Position numbers and translations under genes: made by a program
Shown here: positions 42,389-51,596 of the stretch, piece by piece
How positions within the stretch are numbered: position 1 is the first letter of the stretch
Layout: the number at the start of each line of letters is the position of its first letter
Notes under the pieces: generated by a model
Told to the model about the DNA's origin: nothing
The model's database searches: none
Seen by the model: only the letters and a program-made list of their open reading frames with translations
Assembly: GCA_963724385.1 (NCBI GenBank)
Contig: CAVRUJ010000002.1
Location: 62,001-126,000, forward strand
DNA: 64,000 nucleotides
Origin: DASXQK01 sp963724385
GTDB taxonomy: Bacteria > Pseudomonadota > Alphaproteobacteria > Dongiales > Dongiaceae
Direction of reading: 5' to 3'

Positions 42389-42741
42389 GCTCGAAAGCAA
42401 CCCCGGGCGGAGCATCCCCATCTGTCCCATGGCGCGGAAACGACGGCGCGCCGTGGGGCATCTGTCGCTAGCCACCGCTCATGAAGATCTTGCTGTGTTT
42501 GCTACCCTGGGGAGAGTATGAGTCTTTGGGCTGATTGGTCAACACTGCGGATGCCATTCGATGCCGGGCAAAAAGCAGCCACTGGCTCACAATATCCTCT
42601 CCGGTTTGAAGTCGCAGGGGACGGCGAGGACAGCCCTCTTCCGCATCCGGGTCACTGCCCTACATCGAAATTGTCGGAGGCTCCCAAGCTCGCATCCTGG
42701 TTCCATGGACCGCCCGGCGAGTTTCGCCCAATGAGGCATCC
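42389..42741. other. Divergent intergenic stretch
   Basis: About 353 bases between the frameshifted glycosyltransferase (minus) and the methyltransferase (plus). It must hold both promoters. A 17-codon mini-frame 'MKILLCLLPWGEYESLG' starts at 42481; its first residues look like the N-terminus of a glycosyltransferase or radical-SAM protein, but nothing follows. No other gene is supported. Confidence 0.4.
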
Positions 42742-43512
42742 TTGTCGGAGCAGCGAGGAAGCGGGATCGGCGCCTTTCTCCCGGGCGGCCGGCAGCACCC
42801 CGTGACGCAGCTACGGCGCCCCTTCGACCTCATTCGGGACCTTGCCGGTCGCCTCGATGGCAACCGGCGCCTGCCGCCGTCTCACAGCCGCGGAATCCGG
42901 CGCGTCCACGTCGGATGCGGTCCGCACAACATTTATGAGGACTGGTGGAATGTCGATATCCGCAATTTCGGGGGCATCGACCAAGTCATGGACGCGACCG
43001 AGAGCTGGCCCTGGAAAGACCGGCTCGACTATGTCTACGGGGAACATTTCCTCGAGCACCTGGCCCCGGCCGGCGCAATCCAATTCCTTGCCGAGGCCGG
43101 CAAAGCTTTGCGAATTGGGGGAAAAATCAGGATTTCAACGCCCGCGCTGGAATGGGTGATCAAGACCCACTTCACCTTTGAGCCGATGTCCGACCGGCGC
43201 CGGATCGAGCAGACCTACGCGACCAACCGGGCCTTCCATGGCTGGGGACATCGGTTTCTCTATTCCCGGGAATTTCTCGTTCATCTGCTCTCGACGCTTG
43301 GCTATGAGCAGCTGGCGTTCTGCGACTACGGGAGGAGCGAGGATCCATATCTAAGGAACCTGGAGCGGCATGGCGACTTTTCCATCGATTTCGGTTACCC
43401 GAGCGTCTGGATTGTCGAGGCCAGGCGTGGGTCATCGCCCATTTCGACCAGCAGGCAACTGCTCCTTGATTTGCGTGAGCACTTCGGGAAACAAGTCGAG
43501 GCCGGGCACTGA
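42742..43512 (+). CDS. Class I SAM-dependent methyltransferase
   Basis: About 237-256 residues depending on start. 'IRRVHVGCGPHNIYEDWWNVDI' is motif I, 'YGEHFLEHLAPAGAIQFLAEAGKALRIGGKIRISTP' motifs II-IV; this resembles methyltransferases of the Methyltransf_11 group that act on glycans. The C-terminal 'HGWGHRFLYSREFLVHLLSTLGY' region is typical. The start is unclear: TTG at 42742 or GTG at 42802. It is a separate member of the cluster's methyltransferase set. Confidence 0.75.
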   Translation: MSEQRGSGIGAFLPGGRQHPVTQLRRPFDLIRDLAGRLDGNRRLPPSHSRGIRRVHVGCGPHNIYEDWWNVDIRNFGGIDQVMDATESWPWKDRLDYVYGEHFLEHLAPAGAIQFLAEAGKALRIGGKIRISTPALEWVIKTHFTFEPMSDRRRIEQTYATNRAFHGWGHRFLYSREFLVHLLSTLGYEQLAFCDYGRSEDPYLRNLERHGDFSIDFGYPSVWIVEARRGSSPISTSRQLLLDLREHFGKQVEAGH

Positions 43513-43570
43513 CGGGGATGTTGGGTTGATTTGGCCTGCCTGACAGCGCACCGATAAGCGGCGCCAGCCT

Positions 43571-45547
43571 TCACACGGCTCGCTCCTGCGAAGCCGGGCC
43601 AGCCGGCGCCAGCACCTGGCTCGAAACCACCAAGCCTCTAGCGGCAACGACGGCTTCCGCCGAATCGGTCACGCGGTAACCTGCGGTCTTGGCGCACATC
43701 GAGAAGCAGCGCTCCAATGCGTTGGCCATGGTGCCCTCGATCTGGCCAGACTCGGGTTCAAAATCGCTGCCCGTCAATCCGAGGTCGGCAAGCGGCTTCA
43801 GGGCCGCCGGCCGAAACCAGAACATCGAACCGGCGAAGAAATCCAGACCCAGATGCTCCTGCGGAACAGCCATCCTGGAGGCAAGTCCCATGACGCGGGC
43901 GCGCTCCTTGCGCCACCACTGCGCATCCGTCAATCGATGCCCGTCCGGCCCGATTAGCCCGAGGTCAGGAAAGCAGCGAAAACACGCAAGGAATGCTTCC
44001 ACCCGGTCACGGCTGCCCAGCAGTTGGCTTAGTAGGTCTTTCCGCCACACCTCGCCCACTTCGCTATGCACACTCTTTTTTGTGTGTATTTTGCAGGCAT
44101 AGGAATACTTGCCGACGATCTTGGGCAAGAGATCCAGCATCGGCAGAATATCCCTGCCACGGTTGTCAACCAGGCGAATCTCGCTCTCCTGGTGGTGCGA
44201 AATTACGTCATGCGCCACGCCTTCGAACGTTTTCCGCTCCGTCACGGATACATACAAGTGGTAGGGCTCCGGTATGTTCCGGATATAGGCCGAGATTTCC
44301 TTGAATAGCTCCGCATAGTGCAGATGCAGGATCACGGCGATGTCGGCGGAGGCCCGGATGGTGCTCACCGATTGCGGGCGCTCGATCGCGAGCTGAGCCG
44401 CCACAGGGTCTGGCGCCGGCTCGCTAGCGCGTGTCCGTTGCTGCGATCGTCGCGAGACCGCGAATGGCCGCCGCGAACCGGCCACCCTCAGCGCCGACGC
44501 TACGGTTGCCCTTAGGGCTGTCCTGCCGAGCCGCAACGGTCCGGTGATCCGCCATGATGTGGAGTTGCGAAGCGCCTCAAGCTCTCGACGGTACGACGCC
44601 ACCAACGCAAATGCCTTTGCGTTGCCCTCCATGAGTACCTGTTGCTGATTTTCCGATCGCTCGATGGCCGACCGCGCCAACGACCGTTCTTCGTCGTGCT
44701 GCCGCCGCAGCTCGGCCGCGACAAGTTCCAGAGCTGCATTTCGGGCATTTTCTTCCAGCAAGCGCTGCGTACCCTGCCGCAGCTGATCCTGCAGCGTTCC
44801 GAGTTCTTCACGAAGCCGCGTGCATTGGACGGCGTCGCCGAGCCGGCTGAAGATGGCTCGCGTCTCCGCGATCAGCGTCGACGACTGGGATGCTTCCTCA
44901 GTCAACCATCGGATGGCGCCGGCTCTGTTCTTCCCCACCGCAAGGATGCCCAAGCCGTGACTGTGCAAAAACGCGAAGGATGGATAGGTCTGGCCGATTT
45001 CCTCCCAGAAGCGCCAGACGCCGAAATCCCGCTCGCGCACATCGATGTCGTGGAACAGCACCACGGAGCGCATACTCAATTTCGGCAACCATGTCTCAAA
45101 GTCATGTTTGACCGACGCATAACTATGCATGCCGTCGATATGCAGCAGATCAATTGTGCCATCGCCGAACTGCGCGACGGCACCGTCGAAGCTGGACCGG
45201 ACCAGCCGGGAGAATTTCCCGTACAGCGGGTCGTGGTAGGCCCTCAGCTCGTCATAGACACTCTCGTCATAGAAACCGGCATGCTGGTCTCCCTTCCAGT
45301 TGTCGATGGCAAAGCAGCGCGTCGCAAGGCCGAGGCGCACCACCGCCTGGCAGAAGGCAAGGTATGAATTCCCCATATACGTGCCGAGTTCGACCAGAAC
45401 CTCCGGCCGTAGCGCATCCACGATCCAGAAAGCTACTGGAATCAGTCCGTTCCAGCTTGGGATTGGCGGCAGCCGGGCCGGGACGTCGAACGCGATTACT
45501 GGCAGAGGAAGCTCCAATTCCGTGCCGTCGAACCTCCGGATGCCCAT
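43571..45547 (-). CDS. Methyltransferase - RgpF (rhamnan synthesis) fusion protein
   Basis: A 658-residue protein with two distinct parts. Residues about 40-220 form a class I methyltransferase domain: 'VLVELGTYMGNSYLAFCQAV', 'CFAIDNWKGDQHAG', and 'IDLLHIDGMHSYASVKHDFETWLPKL' (Methyltransf_24-like). A coiled helix-rich linker, about 225-340, leads to a C-terminal domain with 'SADIAVILHLHYAELFKEISAYIRNIPEPYHLYVSV', 'RLVDNRGRDILPML' and 'YACKIHTKKSVHSE', typical of RgpF rhamnan synthesis proteins. The fusion suggests that one chain both transfers rhamnose-like sugar and modifies the product. No transmembrane region. Confidence 0.82.
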   Translation of the reverse strand: MGIRRFDGTELELPLPVIAFDVPARLPPIPSWNGLIPVAFWIVDALRPEVLVELGTYMGNSYLAFCQAVVRLGLATRCFAIDNWKGDQHAGFYDESVYDELRAYHDPLYGKFSRLVRSSFDGAVAQFGDGTIDLLHIDGMHSYASVKHDFETWLPKLSMRSVVLFHDIDVRERDFGVWRFWEEIGQTYPSFAFLHSHGLGILAVGKNRAGAIRWLTEEASQSSTLIAETRAIFSRLGDAVQCTRLREELGTLQDQLRQGTQRLLEENARNAALELVAAELRRQHDEERSLARSAIERSENQQQVLMEGNAKAFALVASYRRELEALRNSTSWRITGPLRLGRTALRATVASALRVAGSRRPFAVSRRSQQRTRASEPAPDPVAAQLAIERPQSVSTIRASADIAVILHLHYAELFKEISAYIRNIPEPYHLYVSVTERKTFEGVAHDVISHHQESEIRLVDNRGRDILPMLDLLPKIVGKYSYACKIHTKKSVHSEVGEVWRKDLLSQLLGSRDRVEAFLACFRCFPDLGLIGPDGHRLTDAQWWRKERARVMGLASRMAVPQEHLGLDFFAGSMFWFRPAALKPLADLGLTGSDFEPESGQIEGTMANALERCFSMCAKTAGYRVTDSAEAVVAARGLVVSSQVLAPAGPASQERAV

Positions 45548-45863
45548 TCCTCGAACTCACGCCTTCCGTGCCCGCGACCGCAGACCGCTGGTCCAGGCAA
45601 GCAATGTCGCTGTCGCCTCAGCATAACCGGGTCGGTCTGCTGCGCAATAGGTTCGCTACCAATTTCCCGTTGCGGTCGAAGACTGGACGCGCACCGACGC
45701 CAGCTGCTTTCCGGCACCCTAGCGAATACAATCCGCTCCAGACTACGCCTTCCCAAATGGTCAACGTCATGGACGGGACATGCGGGCATCGCGCCGCAGA
45801 AGCGCTGCGTAGCCGACAACGGCCCATCATGAAGCGGCACACGTCTCCACCGGGAGAGTTCGA
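45548..45863. other. Divergent intergenic stretch
   Basis: About 316 bases between the fusion gene (minus) and the methyltransferase (plus). No gene is supported; small frames on both strands are not conserved in pattern. It should contain the two divergent promoters, which I could not locate with confidence. A GGGAG ribosome-type site lies just before the ATG at 45864. Confidence 0.4.
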
Positions 45864-46784
45864 ATGATCGAAAGATCAGTTCTTGAGTTGCGGAGCCGGG
45901 AATGTGCTTCGAAATATGGCGTATCGCCGGAGATACACGACCGGGACTATTTGTTTCAATACCTCGTGAACCGCATTCAATTTGCCGCGTCACCTATCGC
46001 GGCAGTTGATGAGTACTTTTCCCATGGCCGATGGTTTGCGGACCAGTTCGACGAACTGGTCAGCAAAATCCTGCGTCCTACAGCGCTGCCGATCGACGTT
46101 CTCGAATTTGCGTCCGGCTATGGCCGCGTGTCGCCGCACCTCCACAAGATGAGGGGCAAGTACAGGGTCTTGGCCTGTGACACACATCCGCAGGCCGTGG
46201 CGTTCCTCGAGAACCGACTTGGTGTCCCAAGCATCCTTTCTCACAAGAATCCCGAGTGCCTCGCCATCGGCCGGCAGTTCGAAGTGGTATTCGCCTTATC
46301 CTTCTTCACGCACCTACCGGATGCCACCTGGGGAAGATGGCTCAGGAAGTTGTTCGACCTGGTTTCGGAGGGCGGATTGTTGATATTCACGGCCCATGGT
46401 CGGAGCATCGCCAGCATATGGGGCAATCCAACGCTTCGTGAGGATGGATATTGGTTCACGCCTCAAAGCGAACAGCGCGATCTCACGGCGAAGGAATATG
46501 GAACCACGATCTCGACATTTCCCTACGTATTCGGAAAGTTGCAGGACGCCGACGGCGCGCGGCTGGTCTTCTATCAGGAACGCCATTGGGGCGATTTTCA
46601 GGATACCTATGTCATTCAAAAGTCCGTCGCCGGGGAGCCGTTGCCGGGTGCGGCGGGGCCAAGACCCGCGCCGAGCGCGCGGAGCGTCAATCGGGAACTA
46701 TTTGCCAAGGGTCTGGAGTGCTTGAGAGCCGAGGGAATTCGCTCAACCGCACTGCGTGTACGTCAGTGGATACAGCGTCGCTAG
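45864..46784 (+). CDS. Class I SAM-dependent methyltransferase
   Basis: A 306-residue paralogue of the protein at 39273. Shared blocks are 'LEFASGYGRVSPHL', 'ACDTHPQAVAFL', 'FALSFFTHLPDATWGRWLRKLFDLV', 'LLIFTAHG' and 'SEQRDLTAKEYG'. Motif I and the post-motif acid are present. The C-terminal 40 residues are basic. Probably methylates a glycan or lipid-linked sugar made by this cluster. Well placed ATG with a GGGAG site upstream. Confidence 0.83.
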   Translation: MIERSVLELRSRECASKYGVSPEIHDRDYLFQYLVNRIQFAASPIAAVDEYFSHGRWFADQFDELVSKILRPTALPIDVLEFASGYGRVSPHLHKMRGKYRVLACDTHPQAVAFLENRLGVPSILSHKNPECLAIGRQFEVVFALSFFTHLPDATWGRWLRKLFDLVSEGGLLIFTAHGRSIASIWGNPTLREDGYWFTPQSEQRDLTAKEYGTTISTFPYVFGKLQDADGARLVFYQERHWGDFQDTYVIQKSVAGEPLPGAAGPRPAPSARSVNRELFAKGLECLRAEGIRSTALRVRQWIQRR

Positions 46785-46821
46785 AGAAGGTTTCATCACA
46801 AGCCCTCGTCCCAACTCCCGC

Positions 46822-47628
46822 CTACCGCTCAGCCTCCGCCTTCCGGATCGCTTCCACCGTGCGCGCCACGATCAGGTCGACGCCGAGCTGCCCGAGCGCG
46901 GCGCTCGACCGGCGCGGGTCGCCGTAGACGCCGTTGGCGGCGGTCAGCCGAGGATCGGTCGGCAGGCGGTCAGCCCTGACCATGCCAGGATCGACGGCGA
47001 GCATCAGGGAGGTGTCGTTGAGCCCGGCATGGCTGCCGATTTCCGCGTCGCTGTAGCCGCGGCTGCGTAGCAGCTGAACGTATTCCCCTTGCGTCACGCG
47101 GTAGTACTCGAGCACCGCGTGAGCGCGGAATTGCGTCTTCTTCCATTCCCCGTTCAGCCGGTCGGCCACGACCTGCAGGTCCTTCTGATAGCCGCCATGG
47201 TCGCCGAGGAAGACGATGTCCCGGAAGCCGGCCAGCTTGAAGCTCCGGGCGGCGTATTCGAGCACGGTCTCGAAAGCCTGGTCGGGCACGGTGATCGTGC
47301 CGGGAAACCGCATATGCGCGGTCGGCGGATTGACCCCGCCTTCCGGCACATAGGCGATCACCGGCGCCACCAGCGCGTTGCCCAGCGCGACCGCGATCTT
47401 CTGGGCGAGCGTCCTTGCCCGGACATCGTGCTTGCCCAGCGCCATGTCCGGACCGCTCTGCTCGACCCCGCCAACGGGCACGAGGATGGTCGTCTTTCCC
47501 GAAGCGACCTGGTCCCTGAGCTCCGTCCAGGTCAGCTCCTCGAGGAAGACCGTGGCGGGCGCTTGGGCCGAAGCCATCGTCGCCGGCAGGATGAAAGCGA
47601 ACACCAGAACGGGGAAGGATAGGCGCAT
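46822..47628 (-). CDS. Creatininase-family protein, exported
   Basis: A 268-residue protein with a cleavable signal peptide 'LSFPVLVFAFILPATMASA'. The mature part has the creatininase family pattern: 'TTILVPVGGVEQSGPDMALGKHD' with metal ligands (Glu, His, Asp) and 'VFLGDHGGYQKDL' with His-Gly. In the cytoplasm such enzymes hydrolyse creatinine or formylated pterin intermediates; an exported form is less common. The ATG at 47628 starts right at the signal peptide and is preferred over 47667. Substrate unknown. Confidence 0.85.
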   Translation of the reverse strand: MRLSFPVLVFAFILPATMASAQAPATVFLEELTWTELRDQVASGKTTILVPVGGVEQSGPDMALGKHDVRARTLAQKIAVALGNALVAPVIAYVPEGGVNPPTAHMRFPGTITVPDQAFETVLEYAARSFKLAGFRDIVFLGDHGGYQKDLQVVADRLNGEWKKTQFRAHAVLEYYRVTQGEYVQLLRSRGYSDAEIGSHAGLNDTSLMLAVDPGMVRADRLPTDPRLTAANGVYGDPRRSSAALGQLGVDLIVARTVEAIRKAEAER

Positions 47629-47829
47629 TGGGCGCGGGGTCCTCTCGAACAGTTGAAGCTGCGCCAACGCAGCGCGCGCCGGCGCGGACGCGAATCCTAA
47701 TGCCTTCGACCGGGTGCCTGCACTAACGATGATTCACGTGCGCTCATCGGGTCGTCAGACTGCCGTCAGGTCGACAAGGGCATCTCTTGCCCGACCATGC
47801 CGGAACCTCGCAAACGGGAGACCAACGAG

Positions 47830-48147
47830 ATGCGAAAGACGCTCGTGATCGCGGCAGCCTTTTCAGCCATTGCCGCCCTATCGGGGAACGCGTCGGCATC
47901 CTTGCTGAAGACCCCATCCATCACCGTGGCGGGGCCGCTCTCCACGGTGGCCGATGTCGAGATGATGGTCTCGAACAAGTACGGCTATGCCAATCTCCGC
48001 CAGGGGCCGAGCACCTCGACCAAGCTTCTCGATCGATTGCCGGAAGGGACCAAGGTCATGGCCATCGAGAAGGTGGCAAACGGCTCCTGGATCCACGTAG
48101 TGGTCGGGGCCAAGGACGGTTACATCCAGGCCAAGCTGCTGAAGTAG
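47830..48147 (+). CDS. SH3b-domain exported protein
   Basis: A 105-residue small periplasmic protein. A signal peptide 'KTLVIAAAFSAIAALSGNASA' is followed by an SH3b domain: 'YANLRQGPSTSTKLLDRLPEGTKVMAIEKVANGSWIHVVVGAKDGYIQAKLLK', the 'LRxGPS-x-LP-G' pattern. Such domains bind peptidoglycan or partner proteins. ATG at 47830 (from a possible upstream start at 47797) begins the signal peptide. Confidence 0.85.
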   Translation: MRKTLVIAAAFSAIAALSGNASASLLKTPSITVAGPLSTVADVEMMVSNKYGYANLRQGPSTSTKLLDRLPEGTKVMAIEKVANGSWIHVVVGAKDGYIQAKLLK

Positions 48148-48320
48148 CCGGGGGTCCCGGCCGAACGGTCGACCGGCCCCGCGGGCCCACAGGCCTCAAT
48201 GCTCCCGGCCAAGGCCAGCCGCCAATGCGGTGAAAGATAGACCTGCAATTGGAGGGGGCAACAGGATATAAGCCTGAACTGACCTCAGCATTTGCCTGCG
48301 CCGATCGCCAGAGAATTTCC

Positions 48321-49505
48321 GTGCAACAACCCTTCGACCGGTCCCTGCCCATGGCCCTTGGCCTTGCCGTGGCCTTGGGCATCGCCCTTGCGGCATTACC
48401 GGCCCCCGCACAGACCGCCGCCCCGGCCATCGCGGTTCTTCCGGGCATGCCGCCGGTGGTCGACCCCACGAACCTTTACAGCGAAGCGGTGGCCGGGCGG
48501 TTGAGCCCGGCGGTCGCCGGCGACCTGGCGCGGGTCTACGTTCCGAACCGTCTTTCCGACAACGTCTATGTCATCGACCCGGTCACCCTCAAGGTGGTGG
48601 ACAAGTTCCCCGTGGGCATCCATCCCCAGCATGTCGTGCCTTCCTGGGACCTTCGCACCCTGTGGGTCGCCAACAACGGCCGGCGCGCGCGCATGGACGG
48701 CAGCCTCACGCCGATCGACCCAAGGACCGGCAAACCCGGACGCCCGATCATGGTCGAGGATCCCTACAACCTGTACTTCATGCCCGACGGGCGTTCGGCC
48801 ATCGTGGTGGTCGAGAACCGGGAGCGGCTGGATTTCCGCGATCCGCATACCATGGCGCTGCAATGGACCCTCTGGGCGCCCCAATGCCCCGGGATCAATC
48901 ACGGCGATTTTTCCATCGATGGGCGCTTTGCGATCTTCAGCTGCGAATTCAAGGGCGGGCTGGTGAAGATCGACCTGGTGGGCCGGCGGGTGCGCGGCTT
49001 TCTCAAGCTCTCCCGGGGCGGCATGCCCCAGGACGTTCGCATCTCCCCCGACGGCAGCATCTTCTATGTCGCCGACATGCATGCCGACGGGGTGTTCCTG
49101 ATCGACGGCCAGTCGTTCAAGGAGGTCGGCTTCATCCCCACGGGCATCGGCGCCCACGGGCTCTATCCCAGCCGCGACGGCAAGAAGCTTTACGTCTCCA
49201 ATCGCGGCACCGAGATGATGAAGGGAGTGCCGAAAGCCAAGGGAAGCGTCTCCGTCATTGACTTCGCCACCCGGAAGGTCGAGGCGGTCTGGCCCATTCC
49301 CGGCGGCGGCAGTCCCGACATGGGCAATGTGAGCGCCGATGGCAAGCAGCTCTGGCTTTCCGGCCGGTTCGACAACGTCGTCTACATGATCGACACCACG
49401 ACGGGCAAAGTGGTCAGCATTCCCGTGGGCAAGGAACCCCACGGCCTTACGGTCTGGCCGCAGCCCGGCCGCTATTCCCTCGGCCACACCGGCAATATGC
49501 GCTAG
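48321..49505 (+). CDS. YncE-like beta-propeller protein, exported
   Basis: About 394 residues with an N-terminal signal peptide ('ALGLAVALGIALAALPAPAQ'). Seven-blade propeller repeats of the YVTN type follow, such as 'VYVPNRLSDNVYVIDPVTLKVVDKFPVG', 'LWVANNGRRARMDGSL', 'IFYVADMHADGVFLID' and 'LYVSNRG'. These fold like cytochrome cd1/YncE; no haem motif is seen. The start may be GTG at 48321 or the ATG at 48351. It is followed by a Rieske oxygenase gene in the same direction, suggesting a joint role, but no reaction can be named. Confidence 0.78.
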   Translation: MQQPFDRSLPMALGLAVALGIALAALPAPAQTAAPAIAVLPGMPPVVDPTNLYSEAVAGRLSPAVAGDLARVYVPNRLSDNVYVIDPVTLKVVDKFPVGIHPQHVVPSWDLRTLWVANNGRRARMDGSLTPIDPRTGKPGRPIMVEDPYNLYFMPDGRSAIVVVENRERLDFRDPHTMALQWTLWAPQCPGINHGDFSIDGRFAIFSCEFKGGLVKIDLVGRRVRGFLKLSRGGMPQDVRISPDGSIFYVADMHADGVFLIDGQSFKEVGFIPTGIGAHGLYPSRDGKKLYVSNRGTEMMKGVPKAKGSVSVIDFATRKVEAVWPIPGGGSPDMGNVSADGKQLWLSGRFDNVVYMIDTTTGKVVSIPVGKEPHGLTVWPQPGRYSLGHTGNMR

Positions 49506-49583
49506 CCCGGCGGCTGGACGACCTGGCCGCCAGCAAGTAGCGTGACGGGGCTGAACCCCAACCGGCGAGCAGGGAGATCCAAA

Positions 49584-50741
49584 GTGTCAGTCAGCACGCT
49601 GCCCGCAGCCTTCGGGGTCGACCGCTTCGATCCCGATCCCGGCAAATCCTACACACTGCCCTCGCGTCTCTATGTCGATCCGGCGGTCTATGACTGGGAG
49701 CGCGAGGCGATCTTCGCCCGAAGCTGGACCTATGCCGGGCATCTGGGGGCACTCGCCGAGCCCGGCTGCTATGTCACCTGCAGCGTCGCCGACCAGAACA
49801 TTCTGGTCATCCGCGGCAAGGATGGGGCGCTGCGCGGCTTCTACAACGTCTGCCAGCACCGGGCCCATGAGCTTCTGAAAGGCAGCGGCCGGGCCAAGGT
49901 CATCAGCTGCCCCTATCACGCGTGGAGCTATCATGCCGATGGCCGCCTCAGGAGCGCCCGGGGCAGCGAGGACATGCCCGGCTTCGACAAGGCCGAGTTC
50001 TGCCTGAAGCCGGTCCGCGTCGAGACCCTGGCCAATTTCGTTTTCGTCAACCTGGATCCCCTTGCGCCGGCGCTCAACCTCCAGAGCGGGGCGCTCGAGC
50101 AGGAAATCCGCGCCTATTGCCCGGAGATCGACGGGCTGGTCCTGGCGCGGACCCTGACCTACGAGGTCGCCGGCAACTGGAAGAACTCGATCGACAATTT
50201 CCTCGAGTGCTATCACTGCCACGTGGCCCATTCCGACTTCTGCGACCTCGTCGACATGACGAGCTATCGGTCGGTCTGCCACGGCATCTATTCGAGCCAT
50301 TGCGGACGGGCCGCGCGCATGGAGAGCAAGGCCTACCGCTACAGCGGCGAGGCGCGGGCGAGGAAATTCGGGTCCTGGTGGTTGTGGCCCGATCTCTGCA
50401 TCGAGGTCTTTCCGGGCGCGCCCAACGTCAACATCTTCCGCCATCTGCCGGTGGGACCCGAGAAGACCCGCCACGTCTTCGAATTCTACATGCAGTCGCC
50501 GACGCCGACGGCCGAGCAGGAGGCTGAGATCCGCTACATCGATGAGGTGCTCCAGGCCGAGGACATCGCGCTGGTGGAGAGCGTGCAGAAGGGGCTGCAC
50601 AGCCGCGGCTACCACCAGGGCCGCTTCATAGTCGACGCGGCGCGGAGCGACATGAGCGAGCATGCCGTGCACCATTTCCACGGCCTCGTCGTCGACGCCA
50701 TGAACCGTTGCCCGCCCGCGAAAGGCGCCACCGGCGCCTAG
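49584..50741 (+). CDS. Rieske non-haem iron oxygenase alpha subunit
   Basis: A 385-residue oxygenase. The Rieske [2Fe-2S] site is Cys90-x-His92 ('CQHRAHE') and Cys109-x2-His112 ('CPYHAW'). The mononuclear iron site is in 'NFLECYHCHVAHSDF' with two His, and the acidic ligand comes near the end. It resembles the carnitine/glycine betaine/quaternary-amine monooxygenase branch more than ring hydroxylases. No reductase gene is next to it. Start is GTG at 49584, after a GGAGATCC site; an earlier GTG at 49542 is less likely. Confidence 0.88.
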   Translation: MSVSTLPAAFGVDRFDPDPGKSYTLPSRLYVDPAVYDWEREAIFARSWTYAGHLGALAEPGCYVTCSVADQNILVIRGKDGALRGFYNVCQHRAHELLKGSGRAKVISCPYHAWSYHADGRLRSARGSEDMPGFDKAEFCLKPVRVETLANFVFVNLDPLAPALNLQSGALEQEIRAYCPEIDGLVLARTLTYEVAGNWKNSIDNFLECYHCHVAHSDFCDLVDMTSYRSVCHGIYSSHCGRAARMESKAYRYSGEARARKFGSWWLWPDLCIEVFPGAPNVNIFRHLPVGPEKTRHVFEFYMQSPTPTAEQEAEIRYIDEVLQAEDIALVESVQKGLHSRGYHQGRFIVDAARSDMSEHAVHHFHGLVVDAMNRCPPAKGATGA

Positions 50742-50990
50742 TGACGACGCGGAAGGAGTTCGCGACCAAGGCGGTCAGCACGCCACCCCGAGTTGCGGAA
50801 CAAAGGCGGCACGCCTAGGCGTGGGGGCGACGGCGCTGACGGCGGGACAGCTGGCCGCGGCCGCCGGGAGCCAGCGCCGCTACGAATCTTGGCGGCCGGA
50901 GGCTTTGGCCCCTTCCTTTCTGCCGCCAGCAAGCTAAATTAATGGCCGAATTGCGCCGAGTCGGGGGCTTTCTCAAAAGAAGGGTCGGCA

Positions 50991-51590
50991 ATGCGCTATC
51001 GTACACTGTGCGCCGGCGGCGCGCTGGCGGCAGGCCTGATATTTGCGGCCTCGGCGCCGGCCGCCATTGCGGGGGAAGGCTGGGTGGACGAGGTCAAGCT
51101 CGGCGTCCTCAAGCACGATATCCAAATTTTCGGAGACAGTACCGAAAGCGGGGTCGATATCAACGGGGAGGTCCTGTTCCGCCCCACCGATTTGCTCACG
51201 AACAAGGATTTCCCCTCCTTGGTCAACTTCGTGCTCAATCCTCGCCTCGACGTCGGCACGAGCATCAACACCCTGGGCCACACCAGTTTCCTCTACGCCG
51301 GCTTCAACTGGAGCGTGGATTTCGCCCACGACGTGTTCCAGTCGCAAGACGGCATCTACGGCAGCGTCGGCTTCGGCGGCGCGGTCCATGACGGCGACCT
51401 GCAGAACGCGCCCCCAGGCGAAAAGGCCTTCGGCTCGCGCGCCTTGTTCCATGTTTCAGCCGAAGTCGGCTACGACTTCGATCCGCAGTGGAACCTGTCC
51501 GTCTACTACGACCACTACTCCAACGGCGGCCTCGCGGGTCCCAATCCCGGCATCAACGACCTGGGCATGCGCGTCGGCTACCATTTCTAG
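50991..51590 (+). CDS. Lipid A 3-O-deacylase (PagL-like)
   Basis: A 199-residue outer-membrane beta-barrel enzyme. The signal peptide 'LCAGGALAAGLIFAASAPAAIA' is followed by a barrel with 'VDEVKLGVLKHDI'. The end shows 'SVYYDHYSNGGL', the PagL motif with catalytic His and Ser, preceding the last strand 'MRVGYHF' that ends in Phe as barrel proteins do. It removes the 3-O acyl chain of lipid A, altering outer membrane properties. It is convergent with the phospholipid gene block. Confidence 0.88.
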   Translation: MRYRTLCAGGALAAGLIFAASAPAAIAGEGWVDEVKLGVLKHDIQIFGDSTESGVDINGEVLFRPTDLLTNKDFPSLVNFVLNPRLDVGTSINTLGHTSFLYAGFNWSVDFAHDVFQSQDGIYGSVGFGGAVHDGDLQNAPPGEKAFGSRALFHVSAEVGYDFDPQWNLSVYYDHYSNGGLAGPNPGINDLGMRVGYHF

Positions 51591-51596
51591 AGTCGA

